A stretch of 64,000 nucleotides of DNA from Bacteroidota bacterium (GTDB taxonomy: Bacteria > Bacteroidota > Bacteroidia > 2-12-FULL-35-15): the NCBI GenBank assembly GCA_029237775.1, contig JAQZBR010000002.1:434001-498000 (forward strand), given 5' to 3'. Below the pieces are notes generated by a model. It made no database searches. It was not told where the DNA came from and saw nothing but the letters and a program-made list of their open reading frames with translations. Numbering within the stretch: position 1 is the first letter of the stretch; each line of letters opens with the position of its first letter. Of the stretch, positions 1 to 8,555 are shown in pieces. The position numbers were made by a program, and so were the translations under genes.

Positions 1-1841
1 TTCAAAGGGACGGGGATATCAATAAAATACTTACCCATCCACGGGTATGGAAGAGTATTAACACCTTCAATATTTTTGTCAATTAACAAAGTACTGATTT
101 TAACTCTTCCCGCAAGTGTGTCTGAAACATCCACTGTTATTTGCAAAGTATCTGAAAGTGCAAAAAGATTCATATACTGAGCTCTTACTTTACCCGGCCT
201 CCTGTTTGCAAATTCTAAAAGCTCGGAAGTGATGTTGTTCCATTTAAGAGTGGATGGAACTTCGGATGCACGTGCTGCCAGTGTTGAAGCAATTGATGGA
301 TATCGCCAACGCGCAATATGTTCAGGCATTTCCGGATTTAACTCCGAAAACAGACTGCTTTCAATTGTCTGTACGCGCTGAGGAAGAAAAGTTGTGTTCA
401 ACAGATCTGCGGAACGGTTAATAAACTGATTTTTAAATTCCTGATTGTTCAGTAAGGCCCGCAGAAGCCTTGTTGAATTTCCTCCACTGGTAGAAACAGC
501 TGCAGATAACGCATTGTAACTCATGTGAACGTCAATGCAATCGCCACTAAACCCCGCGTCAAGATCATACATCATCCAGCGCCATCTACCATCTCTTCCA
601 ATACCTGCACGCGGGTTGTAAGAACTTTTGAGCCGCCAGAATTTAATATTGTTGTTCGGCCAGTCGCCATTGCCAAAGTAAACTTCCGATGCAACATAGT
701 CGATAAAATTATCTGCATCCATCTGAGTCTTGATATAATTGTAATTCGCAGATGATGTCATGTCGTTGTTGACAGCAAAATCGCGCATATTCAAATAATG
801 ATCATTATCACCGGGCAATCCATCATCTAAAAAACCGCTTAATTCAAGAACTACCACATTGTCCTTGTTGAGATGATATTTATGGCTGAGGTAATGTTCA
901 TCAAAAACATCTTTTATAGTTTGTATACCCCAATACTCGCCATTGATAAACACAATTGCATGTCTTGAATACTGAACTTCAAAATCCAAATGTTTCACAA
1001 TGTTTCCCGCCAGATCATCACGTGGATAACAATCAGGCCGATGGCCACCATTGCGTAACAGCAATGAATTAAATTCAGATAGAACTTTACCTTCAAAAGG
1101 TTTAAAGCTAAACACCGGGCTGCCATAGTCTTTTTCTGCTTCCAGCTGTAGCGACTTTTGCGGAGCATGGCGTCCCCCTCCTCCATGATTCTTTACATTG
1201 CAATACTGTGATAAAACAAGCTCACCACTCTTTTCAAAGAATTGTACGTGTACTTTTCTTTTTACACCATCTATTGAGTAATTCCCTTCTGCTGTTGAAT
1301 TTATTCCATACACATAGATTCCTGTGCTGTCAGAAAAAAAAGAATTGCTGTCAGCACTAATAGATAACACCGGCAATGAATAACGGTTATTGAGCAATGG
1401 ATCAATAATATAAGTGGCCACCGCTGTTTCACTTGGTGCAGAACCGCTTCTGAATGATTTCGCTTTAACCACCCATATTTTATATACTTCACCCAATGGA
1501 GGAAGCCAGCCCCTACTATTTGCACGGGATGTGTCGTAGCCCGGCAAAGGATAATTAAACGATGGATTTGTGGGAATCAACGAGAAAGTATTCGGCCTGC
1601 CGGCCTTACTCTTGATCAAAAGTGCTGAAGTGTAAATTGGAGATGAAAGGGTTGGCTCATCACCGTTTAGTGTATAATGGATTATTGAGTTAGGATCTGA
1701 TGTTATAGTTAAGAAAATAGAATCGGGATAGAAGCCAGGCGCGTAAGAAAATGTTGGTGTTGCTAAATTTTGTGCAAATGAATAACAACAAGCCAGAAGG
1801 CCAATAAGAAAAGCTATTTTCTTTTTATGCAATAATGACAA
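1..1841 (-). CDS. CotH-family secreted protein with chitobiase-like N-terminal domain (C-terminus outside window)
   Basis: Open on the minus strand from the window edge to about 1841, roughly 613 residues. A signal peptide (KKKIAFLIGLLACCYSFAQ) is followed by a chitobiase C-terminal-like segment (YAPGFYPDSIFLTI, IHYTLNGDEPT) and then a CotH kinase-type region: VKNHGGGGRHAPQKSLQLEA, a GEYWGIQTIKD stretch and RWRWMMYDLDAGF. Family knowledge: CotH domains are atypical protein-kinase folds, and in Bacteroidota such proteins are large, secreted and often carry a T9SS tail. No ATG lies between the upstream in-frame stop and the signal peptide, so TTG at 1841 (or 1832) is the likely start; the exact start is uncertain. 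The C-terminus lies beyond position 1, so a sorting domain cannot be checked. Confidence 0.8.
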   Translation of the reverse strand, partial: MSLLHKKKIAFLIGLLACCYSFAQNLATPTFSYAPGFYPDSIFLTITSDPNSIIHYTLNGDEPTLSSPIYTSALLIKSKAGRPNTFSLIPTNPSFNYPLPGYDTSRANSRGWLPPLGEVYKIWVVKAKSFRSGSAPSETAVATYIIDPLLNNRYSLPVLSISADSNSFFSDSTGIYVYGINSTAEGNYSIDGVKRKVHVQFFEKSGELVLSQYCNVKNHGGGGRHAPQKSLQLEAEKDYGSPVFSFKPFEGKVLSEFNSLLLRNGGHRPDCYPRDDLAGNIVKHLDFEVQYSRHAIVFINGEYWGIQTIKDVFDEHYLSHKYHLNKDNVVVLELSGFLDDGLPGDNDHYLNMRDFAVNNDMTSSANYNYIKTQMDADNFIDYVASEVYFGNGDWPNNNIKFWRLKSSYNPRAGIGRDGRWRWMMYDLDAGFSGDCIDVHMSYNALSAAVSTSGGNSTRLLRALLNNQEFKNQFINRSADLLNTTFLPQRVQTIESSLFSELNPEMPEHIARWRYPSIASTLAARASEVPSTLKWNNITSELLEFANRRPGKVRAQYMNLFALSDTLQITVDVSDTLAGRVKISTLLIDKNIEGVNTLPYPWMGKYFIDIPVPL

Positions 1842-1918
1842 GATGGAGTACAGGAATAATTTTATATTTGATAAAGTTACTCAAAAATTTTTTTTTCACA
1901 ACCTAAATCAAAGACAAT

Positions 1919-2485
1919 ATGATCAGAATAAAAATTATACTTTTTGCTGCACTCCTTTTTGGAGGTTGTTTGCATGCGCAGAATAATGCCCGCATCACTT
2001 CTTACTATGACAGCAATGATGATAAAAGCTATTACCTTGCCTGGGATATCAAAACCGGCAAATCGATTCAGTATTACTGGAATGGCAATGATAACAAATG
2101 GGATGCGTTCGAGATCAATCTGCCAGCGGCACCTTTACCCGGTGCGACAGGAAATATTCTTTTTGATGTTTACTATGATCACAACGACAGAAAAGCATAC
2201 TACATAGCATGGGATACTAAAGGGGGCCGTTCAATTCAATACTATTGGAATGGCAACGATAATAAATGGGACGCATTTGAAATAAATCTCCCTGCAAGTC
2301 CGCTACCGGGTGCCATCGGTGAAGTAATGATCAAAAGTTATTTTGATTCGAAAGACGGAAAAGCATATTATCTTGTATATGATACTAACGGAGGGAAATC
2401 GATCCAATACTATTGGAATGGGACCAGCAGTAAATGGGAACCATTTGAAATAAACTTACCGGTAAAGCCGCTGGCAGGTAAATAA
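1919..2485 (+). CDS. Secreted protein of three 56-residue YYWNG repeats, function unknown
   Basis: 188 aa. An N-terminal signal (MIRIKIILFAALLFGGC) ends in a possible lipobox or in a type I site after HAQ. The rest is three tandem units of exactly 56 residues, each with a Y-Y/F-D-x-x-D-x-K-x-Y-Y core, then K/R-SIQYYWNG and KW-(D/E)-(A/P)-FEINLP. High Tyr/Trp content and short repeats suggest a beta-rich extracellular fold such as a small propeller or lectin-like array; this is inference. No family was recognised. It is convergent with the glycosyltransferase at 2522 and shares a terminator with it. The exopolysaccharide-like operon lies beyond, so a polysaccharide-binding role is conceivable but not shown. 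Confidence 0.8.
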   Translation: MIRIKIILFAALLFGGCLHAQNNARITSYYDSNDDKSYYLAWDIKTGKSIQYYWNGNDNKWDAFEINLPAAPLPGATGNILFDVYYDHNDRKAYYIAWDTKGGRSIQYYWNGNDNKWDAFEINLPASPLPGAIGEVMIKSYFDSKDGKAYYLVYDTNGGKSIQYYWNGTSSKWEPFEINLPVKPLAGK

Positions 2486-2491
2486 AAAAAC

Positions 2492-2518
2492 AAAAGATCC
2501 GCTGAGTGCGGATCTTTT
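2492..2518. terminator. Bidirectional terminator between convergent genes
   Basis: Perfect 11-bp stem (AAAAGATCCGC / GCGGATCTTTT) with a 5-nt loop, T-rich on both strands. It lies between stop codons at 2485 (+) and 2522 (-) and serves both genes. Confidence 0.85.
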
Positions 2519-2521
2519 GAT

Positions 2522-3829
2522 TTAAAGCTTAAGGGCTTTCGCATGCCGCGAAGATTTTGCAGGATTCCAGTTGTCTTTATAGGAAGCTTTGAAAAACAGC
2601 TCCTGGATGTAAGCCACGGTTCGTACAATGCGAAGAAAATATCCGAAGTAAATAACCATTAAAGGAAGATAGATCAGAAAATAGCTTACACTTTCATTTT
2701 TCCTGTCCCTGAATAATGAAAAGACAATGAACTTTACGAAATTATTGACTGTGTATAAAAGCAAGTTCATTGGTAAGATAAAGATCAATTGACCGGTAAA
2801 ATTTATGATCATGTCAAACACATAGAAATACCACTTGATATTAAGGATCAGGTTATAAGTGATATTCTCAACAAATGAAATGAAGTTTGAGAAACGGAAC
2901 GAATCATTAGGAAAGAACACATCGCGATGCTTCCTTAATCTGAAACGAATTAACGATTTATCCCAGCGGAGGCGTTGTTTCATTAACTTCTTAAAAGTAA
3001 CAGGAACACTTGTCTGGCAAACCGCAGTTGGTTCAAAGTGGATCTTGTAGCCCAACTTGCGCACTTTTACAGTAATATCTCCATCCAGACCAGGACCTAT
3101 ATCCCAGCCACCTAGCCTGTCAAGAGCTTCTTTACTGAATGCTCCGAATGCCCCGGAGATAACGCGATAGATTCCTAACTCACTGGTAGCAATTCTTCCG
3201 ATAGAGATAGTATCATTATATTCGATCGCCTGAAGTGTTGCACAAAGACTTTCTTTATAGTTCCTTACCTGTACATTTCCTCCAACTGCTCCGATATTCA
3301 GATCATAAAAAAAAGGAACCAGAATATTCTCAATGGCATCCCGATCATACGAACAATCAGCATCCATATGAATGACATACTTTCCCTTCGCGTAGCGTAA
3401 TCCCAGGTTTGCCGCGGAAGCCTTTCCTCCTCGTACATCATTGCGGTAAAAAGCGTCAATATATCCGCTGTTCTTTAAACTCCGGCATATCTGAGGTGTT
3501 TGATCATCAGAGCCATCGTCTATAATTATGAGCTCGAAGTTCTTATATGTTTGTTCTTTTAAAGAATTAGCAAGCTTGTAAATATGTCTTCCCTCATTTT
3601 TACCAGGAACGATAATACTTACAAAAGGTTTCTTTTCCCAAAGTGAAAGGCGCGCATCAGCGACCCGCTTTTTCCGGAAGATTGACGTGAAACGCCATAG
3701 TAGAATTGTGGTTATATCGACTAAGAAAAAACGAAAGAACTCAAAAATGAAAAAGAAATAAAACATACGAAACAGCTTTGCTGCATCAACAGCTGTCATG
3801 TAGTTTATAAACTCATCCAGGAATCTCAT
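2522..3829 (-). CDS. Processive family 2 glycosyltransferase (exopolysaccharide synthase-like)
   Basis: 435 aa membrane glycosyltransferase of the BcsA/PgaC/HasA type. A hydrophobic N-terminal segment (about 18-46) precedes the GT2 core. Visible motifs: VSIIVPGKNEG (70-80), DDG (104-106), the metal-binding DAD (156-158), an LDGD in the place of the TED acceptor motif (248-251), and QRLRW (285-289), the signature of processive synthases. Two or three further membrane segments follow (about 325-410), as expected for a polymer channel. It is the last gene of the leftward operon from 8447, starting directly after the preceding stop. The context (regulator, HlyD-like adaptor, TolC-like channel) points to synthesis and export of a surface polysaccharide; which sugar cannot be read from sequence. 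Confidence 0.88.
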   Translation of the reverse strand: MRFLDEFINYMTAVDAAKLFRMFYFFFIFEFFRFFLVDITTILLWRFTSIFRKKRVADARLSLWEKKPFVSIIVPGKNEGRHIYKLANSLKEQTYKNFELIIIDDGSDDQTPQICRSLKNSGYIDAFYRNDVRGGKASAANLGLRYAKGKYVIHMDADCSYDRDAIENILVPFFYDLNIGAVGGNVQVRNYKESLCATLQAIEYNDTISIGRIATSELGIYRVISGAFGAFSKEALDRLGGWDIGPGLDGDITVKVRKLGYKIHFEPTAVCQTSVPVTFKKLMKQRLRWDKSLIRFRLRKHRDVFFPNDSFRFSNFISFVENITYNLILNIKWYFYVFDMIINFTGQLIFILPMNLLLYTVNNFVKFIVFSLFRDRKNESVSYFLIYLPLMVIYFGYFLRIVRTVAYIQELFFKASYKDNWNPAKSSRHAKALKL

Positions 3830-5260
3830 TTAAGCAAACAGATCTTTTGTAAGTTCCTGCAGTTGACTTTCTGCCTTATTGTGAGGGTTCAAGATCTTCA
3901 CCTTATAAATGATGGTAACTTTGAATGCATTAAAATTATTTAAGATCAGGTTCTCAATCAAAATGCTCAAATGCATCATTTGCTGCTCAGCCTGCATTGC
4001 ATCTGTGTTGATAAGGCAAAGGTATAAAGTGGAAGAATTCTCAAAAGCAATAAAATCGGATGGCTTGATGTTCTCTCTGATCACACGTACAAGATCCTCA
4101 AGTAATTCCTTCTGCGCTCTTTTTCCGATCTGATTATATAACTCAAAAATATTTTCAAGATGAACGAGAGCCAGAGTTGTCTTTTGCAACTGATTTTCTT
4201 TGATACGTTCCAGCTCATAATGCAACATCACTTTCAGAGTAGGCATGTTAATGGTTCCGAATATATCTTCGATTTCCTGCCCGGTTGAAAGGAATCCATT
4301 TGTTGCAGCTGAACGTCCCTTTTTTGTTAGCTTGTAAATATTAATCGATTTCGGAACAAGATACTGAACATCAACATCCTGCTCACAGGAAATACATTTT
4401 GCCTTTACAAAAAAGTCCTGGAAATTATTATCGCAATTATTGCAGTGATGTATAATGGAAGGCTTGTCGTAATCCACACCTATGTGGCGCAAGGCCTTGT
4501 TACATTTCGGGCAGGTAAGTGTATTGTCGATCGGGTTCTTGAAATCAGAGATTGGCCCGATGAATGCGCAAGGAAAGTGATGGATCAGGTCTTCTGACTT
4601 TGAATTAGACGAATTACAATGAGGACAAACCTCACGATAACTTAAGAACCCACTGCTGCAATGATTGCAGAGATATACCCTTTCATGAAAATCAGGCCAG
4701 ATCAAACCTTCTCTTTCTGCCCATTCAAGAATATCCAGCACCTGTGCTTCCTCATCGTTATCAAAATTCACAGAGATCTCGGGATATGTATAACCAATGA
4801 TCGAATGAAGATCGACAAAAGGTTTGAGTGTGCGCAGATCCCTTGTGTACATAAAATTAAGCACCTTTTTGATAGCCTGGGCTTCAAACGAAGGGATCAG
4901 CTGGTAATCAAGCTGTGTTGTTTTATAAAAAATATGCTTGGCTGTTTCTGCGATCTCTTTTATCTGGTCATACGAATATACCAGTCCATCATGTAAATAA
5001 TTCAGAATTGGATCTTTCGATACTTTGTAATTGATCAGAAAAATAGGTTTAAGATAAAACTCCGGATTATAATGCGCCCGGATCTTTTTAACGATAAACC
5101 TCGCAAATTCTGCATCTTTCGCGTCAACCACTACAGCATCATATCCCATAAGATGCTCGATCTTAAGGTTGCTGTTGTTATCCATAATATAAAATATAAT
5201 GTTATTATATTCTATCTTATTATCTCTTACCTCAATTTTGCCTTCAGTTATATCTGGCAT
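3830..5260 (-). CDS. TackOD1 zinc-domain protein with degenerate GGDEF domain, likely regulator of the exopolysaccharide operon
   Basis: 476 aa, cytoplasmic. Residues 1-115 resemble a receiver-like domain. The middle (about 120-310) is a TackOD1-type metal-binding domain with paired cysteines at 198/201, 212/215, 250/253, 273/276 and 289/292, the IHHF and LRHIGVDYDKP motifs, and a short helical N-part. The C-terminus (about 340-470) aligns by eye with a GGDEF domain (LALVHLENIFELYNQIG, then ELLEDLVRVIR), but at the GGDEF position the sequence is ENSST (407-411), so cyclase activity is not expected. It may bind a ligand or nucleotide or act as a scaffold (inference). It is flanked without gaps by the HlyD-like and GT2 genes. 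TackOD1 was named from archaeal signal-transduction proteins. Confidence 0.75.
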   Translation of the reverse strand: MPDITEGKIEVRDNKIEYNNIIFYIMDNNSNLKIEHLMGYDAVVVDAKDAEFARFIVKKIRAHYNPEFYLKPIFLINYKVSKDPILNYLHDGLVYSYDQIKEIAETAKHIFYKTTQLDYQLIPSFEAQAIKKVLNFMYTRDLRTLKPFVDLHSIIGYTYPEISVNFDNDEEAQVLDILEWAEREGLIWPDFHERVYLCNHCSSGFLSYREVCPHCNSSNSKSEDLIHHFPCAFIGPISDFKNPIDNTLTCPKCNKALRHIGVDYDKPSIIHHCNNCDNNFQDFFVKAKCISCEQDVDVQYLVPKSINIYKLTKKGRSAATNGFLSTGQEIEDIFGTINMPTLKVMLHYELERIKENQLQKTTLALVHLENIFELYNQIGKRAQKELLEDLVRVIRENIKPSDFIAFENSSTLYLCLINTDAMQAEQQMMHLSILIENLILNNFNAFKVTIIYKVKILNPHNKAESQLQELTKDLFA

Positions 5261-5263
5261 TTC

Positions 5264-6340
5264 TCAATATTTAAATTTACTGATGGTTACACTCATTTTA
5301 TAGAAAGCGCGCCAATGTTCATAATCACTATCGTTCACAGGATAAATATCTGCAGAGATCGTCCTGGTAGTTGGCTCGTATCTTTTCTGAAACTCATCAG
5401 GCAATGGATATGTTGCATAGTAAAACCGTTTAATAATTCCCTGGCTTACACTTCCATCAGGAAAGGTTAGCTTCATGATATCGCCCTCCTTAAAATAATT
5501 GAGGTCTTCCTGCTCAAAGAAAGCTTTCACAAACATCGGAGTGTTTTTATGGATCGCCATGATCTGTTCCGACTTCAGAGCAACTTCGTACTGATGTGTA
5601 TATAAACGTGTTATGCTTCCATCTATGGGTGAATAGAAAACCCTTGGCGTATTCTCTTCATCATTGCCCGCACCGCTTAATGATCCGTTTTTCACATTTT
5701 TAATTCCCGAACTCCGCGCCATTCCTGCCAGCTGTGATATCAAGCCATTGAGCTGCTTATTCTCACTATCAATTTTTTCTATATTTGTTTTAAGCCGTAA
5801 TATTTCGTTCTGAACAAATTCCAGGCGGTTCTTCGGAAGCACATCAAGAACAACTTCATTTTGGAGTCGCTGCAACTCACCCTGATAGCTTTTTATCAGT
5901 GATTGAGATTCAACCTTGTCAATGTTGTTAAATGCAATTCTCTTCTTCAGGGCATACTTTTCTTTCTCTATCCAGTCCCATTCATTACTATAAGCGGTTG
6001 AACCGAAACTCCCTAACAAAGAAGAATTTCCCCACACATTATCTTTATCCAGGGCATAAGTAAATAACGAATCCCCCACTTTCACGGTGTCACCCTCTTC
6101 TTTGTGATATTGGAGGATCCTGCAATCATCGGTTAAACGAATGCTTACATTTTCAAACAATACTTGACCGTCTGCTTTAATAAAAAAGACTTTATTGATC
6201 AGGTAATAACCCAGAAAGCCCAGAAGCAGCGCCAGAAACACAACATAGACCACGCGGTCCCAGTTATATTTGACTTTACGGACTTCATCGCTCATCACGC
6301 GAATTGCAGCACCTTTTCTTTTAAAATCTAAGCTTCTCAA
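5264..6340 (-). CDS. HlyD-like membrane fusion (adaptor) protein
   Basis: 358 aa. A cytoplasmic N-terminus, one membrane helix (about 29-52), then a periplasmic adaptor. A biotinyl-lipoyl-like half motif is seen near ILQYHKEEGDTVKVGDSLF, a coiled-coil hairpin at about 125-205, the second lipoyl half near VFYSPIDGSITRLY, and a beta-barrel region containing FFEQEDLNYFKEGD. Family knowledge: such adaptors connect an inner-membrane machine to a TolC-like outer-membrane channel, and Alg44 of the alginate system has a comparable periplasmic part. It sits 13 nt after the TolC-like gene and 3 nt before the TackOD1 gene, so the four genes are surely co-transcribed. No ABC or RND pump is present, so the partner is probably the GT2 synthase. 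Confidence 0.82.
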   Translation of the reverse strand: MRSLDFKRKGAAIRVMSDEVRKVKYNWDRVVYVVFLALLLGFLGYYLINKVFFIKADGQVLFENVSIRLTDDCRILQYHKEEGDTVKVGDSLFTYALDKDNVWGNSSLLGSFGSTAYSNEWDWIEKEKYALKKRIAFNNIDKVESQSLIKSYQGELQRLQNEVVLDVLPKNRLEFVQNEILRLKTNIEKIDSENKQLNGLISQLAGMARSSGIKNVKNGSLSGAGNDEENTPRVFYSPIDGSITRLYTHQYEVALKSEQIMAIHKNTPMFVKAFFEQEDLNYFKEGDIMKLTFPDGSVSQGIIKRFYYATYPLPDEFQKRYEPTTRTISADIYPVNDSDYEHWRAFYKMSVTISKFKY

Positions 6341-6353
6341 AATTTATAGTTTA

Positions 6354-8447
6354 TTACTTATCACCTCCAACATTCAACTCATCCAGTTTGATAAAAGATC
6401 CGAGATCATGCATTGCAAACCGGGTTGTATTCAAACCTGCAGATAATTCCGTGATCAGCTTTTCAAATTCGTTCCTGTTTTTAAAATCGGCAGCACGTAA
6501 AGCAATCACTGTGCGGTTGGCGGCATTTGAAAATTCCTCTTTCACTTTCCTTGTTATAAAATCTGCATCAGCATGTTCGTATGCCATCAAATAAACATTA
6601 TCTGATAACTCATATATCTTTTTGAGAGTTTCTTCCGGATAAAAAACAGGTATAGAAACATTTAGCTTTAATCCCTTTGATGAACAAAGGCTTTTTGCTT
6701 TGCCAAGCAAGGCAATGTAATTAGTGAGATGCTCCTCCTTTTTTTCCTGCCAGTCAGCAAGAGTATGTGGTTCAACATCCAAATGAAGGGCAACGGTCTT
6801 ACTTAGATCCAATCCGCTCAACGTTTTTTCCATATGGTTTACAGGATCCTTGTCAGAGAGAAGTTCGTTGCTCCCGATCATCACTTCCGTTGTAATCCCC
6901 GCAGCCGAAAGCTTCGAGATGACAGCTGAAGCTTGCAATTTATTCTGCCCATCCTTTCTCACGGAGATAATTGCATTCGATATTTTATTTAGGTGAAGGT
7001 ATTCAAGAATATAATTCTCATCATATTTCATTTGCACATCAGACCAGATATAAATCGACCTATCGAGAATTGCACCCGGGATTTCTGATCTGTTCACTGA
7101 AAATTCCTTCACCAACGATAAGACATCGGCATCCGGAGTTTTCGTGATCAGATCCAGAAGCTGTAAGTACATTTCCTGCTGGAGATCGAGCATTTCAATT
7201 TCAACTGACAGCATCTCGTCCAACAGATTAAGCGCTGTCACCGGGTTAAATTCAAGATCGTTAAACTTTTCCTTAACACGCTCTATGCGGATAAGCTCCT
7301 CATACTTTTTATGTTTCTCATAAAAATTATTGTATTGTTTAAGCTTATATCTAAACTCATATACTGAATTTATGATTCCCGAATTTTGTTCTGTACCTGC
7401 TATCTTCTGATCAAACCTGATCAGATCCATTTTCGTATTTACTACATCACGACTTGCTTTAGAACCAAGCGGCAGAGGAACCGAAACACTTAAACCGGCT
7501 GAGAGGAAATCACGGTTAGAAAGGTTAGCATTAGTAATATCATAGTAATTATATCGTACCTGTGTTTTCAGATTGATCTCTTTCCAAAATTTATTTTCCA
7601 GCTCAAGGTTCTTCTGTAATAGCTTGAGAATGCTGTCGTTCCCATTATTGTACGAAAAGTTTTGCAGTCTTTCAATATCCAGGTCGAACAAAGGAAAAAT
7701 ATTTACCGGGATTGCCTGCGCTTTGAACTCATTTTTCAATTGGTCGTTGTACGCACGGTAGATCTGAAACATGCTGCTCACGTCAACTTGTTGTTGAATG
7801 ATCTGCATCAGGTCGAGTTTTTGCAAGTGCTTCATCAGATACAATTCGTTTGCGACATCCAGCTTGTCATCAATGATCTGCTGCCTCTCTTCAAGGAGCT
7901 TTATTTTATGAGTGTTAAAAGCAAAAATGATCTTATGCGATATATTCAGATAATCACTTGCACTTATTTTAATAGCCGGCTTCAGGGAATTAATGATTTT
8001 TTCGTTCTTTATGATCTGCTGTTTATACCTGCTGCTCAGGTAGCCGTCAGCAAGAATATTCCAGTCGAGGCCGGCTTGTAAACGTCTGTTGTAAACCAAT
8101 TCATCATCGCCCAAGCCCGGATTAAAATTTTGCTGGTAACTCCCGACCGCTGAAAGGCCAAAATTTAATTTCTCCTTTTTTAATCTGGCTTCGTCATAAG
8201 CATTCAGATAACCTGTTCGGGAATTTGCATCGCTGTTTACTTTATAGAGATCAGATATAATGGAAGTGTTTTCGAACTTTGGATGTCGGTTAGATAGTTC
8301 ATTGTATTTCTTCCAAAAGCCTTCAAGAGTATTAATCTTTGAGCTTATTACTGAATCTTTGTAAATTCTTTGCTGAGAATAGGAATGGCCAAAGAACACA
8401 CAAAAAAAGTGCAGGGCAATCAAACGAATTGCTTGTGTTCTGATCAT
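6354..8447 (-). CDS. TolC-like outer membrane channel fused to a glycosidase-like TIM-barrel domain
   Basis: 697 aa, first gene of the leftward operon. A signal peptide ends near residue 25. Residues about 60-445 form an outer-membrane efflux protein (TolC family) with two repeats of amphipathic strands and long coiled coils (for example SAGLSVSVPLPLGS in the second). Residues about 460-697 form a separate domain resembling a glycoside-hydrolase barrel: strand ends AIISVRKDG, TTEVMIGS, ALHLDVEPHTLADW (D557, E559 as possible catalytic acids), LKLNVSIPVFYP and NVYLMAYEH, recalling GH18-like folds. Ordinary TolC proteins lack this tail. Inference: the barrel trims or edits the exported polysaccharide. 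The exact glycosidase family is not assigned. Confidence 0.75.
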   Translation of the reverse strand: MIRTQAIRLIALHFFCVFFGHSYSQQRIYKDSVISSKINTLEGFWKKYNELSNRHPKFENTSIISDLYKVNSDANSRTGYLNAYDEARLKKEKLNFGLSAVGSYQQNFNPGLGDDELVYNRRLQAGLDWNILADGYLSSRYKQQIIKNEKIINSLKPAIKISASDYLNISHKIIFAFNTHKIKLLEERQQIIDDKLDVANELYLMKHLQKLDLMQIIQQQVDVSSMFQIYRAYNDQLKNEFKAQAIPVNIFPLFDLDIERLQNFSYNNGNDSILKLLQKNLELENKFWKEINLKTQVRYNYYDITNANLSNRDFLSAGLSVSVPLPLGSKASRDVVNTKMDLIRFDQKIAGTEQNSGIINSVYEFRYKLKQYNNFYEKHKKYEELIRIERVKEKFNDLEFNPVTALNLLDEMLSVEIEMLDLQQEMYLQLLDLITKTPDADVLSLVKEFSVNRSEIPGAILDRSIYIWSDVQMKYDENYILEYLHLNKISNAIISVRKDGQNKLQASAVISKLSAAGITTEVMIGSNELLSDKDPVNHMEKTLSGLDLSKTVALHLDVEPHTLADWQEKKEEHLTNYIALLGKAKSLCSSKGLKLNVSIPVFYPEETLKKIYELSDNVYLMAYEHADADFITRKVKEEFSNAANRTVIALRAADFKNRNEFEKLITELSAGLNTTRFAMHDLGSFIKLDELNVGGDK

Positions 8448-8473
8448 TCGGCAAAATAGATTTTAAGGGGTAG

Positions 8474-8504
8474 CGAAAATAGATAAAAATAGCCAGCTAG
8501 TCAA
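8474..8504 (-). promoter_or_regulatory. Promoter of the exopolysaccharide-like operon
   Basis: On the minus strand a TTG -33 box (8502-8504) is followed after 20 nt by TATTTTCG (8474-8481), seven of eight matches to the Bacteroidota -7 consensus TAnnTTTG. The start codon at 8447 lies about 26 nt downstream. Confidence 0.55.
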
Positions 8505-8555
8505 GGGATTACCTTATTTAAGAAGGATTAAAAGTAAGAATCGGAATAAATAATA

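Noticed and set aside
1-1841. Several open frames of 60-76 residues within the first 1.8 kb
   Set aside because: They are other-frame readings of the CotH gene, which continues past the window edge.
3830-5260. Active diguanylate cyclase
   Set aside because: The GGDEF position reads ENSST, so catalytic residues are missing.
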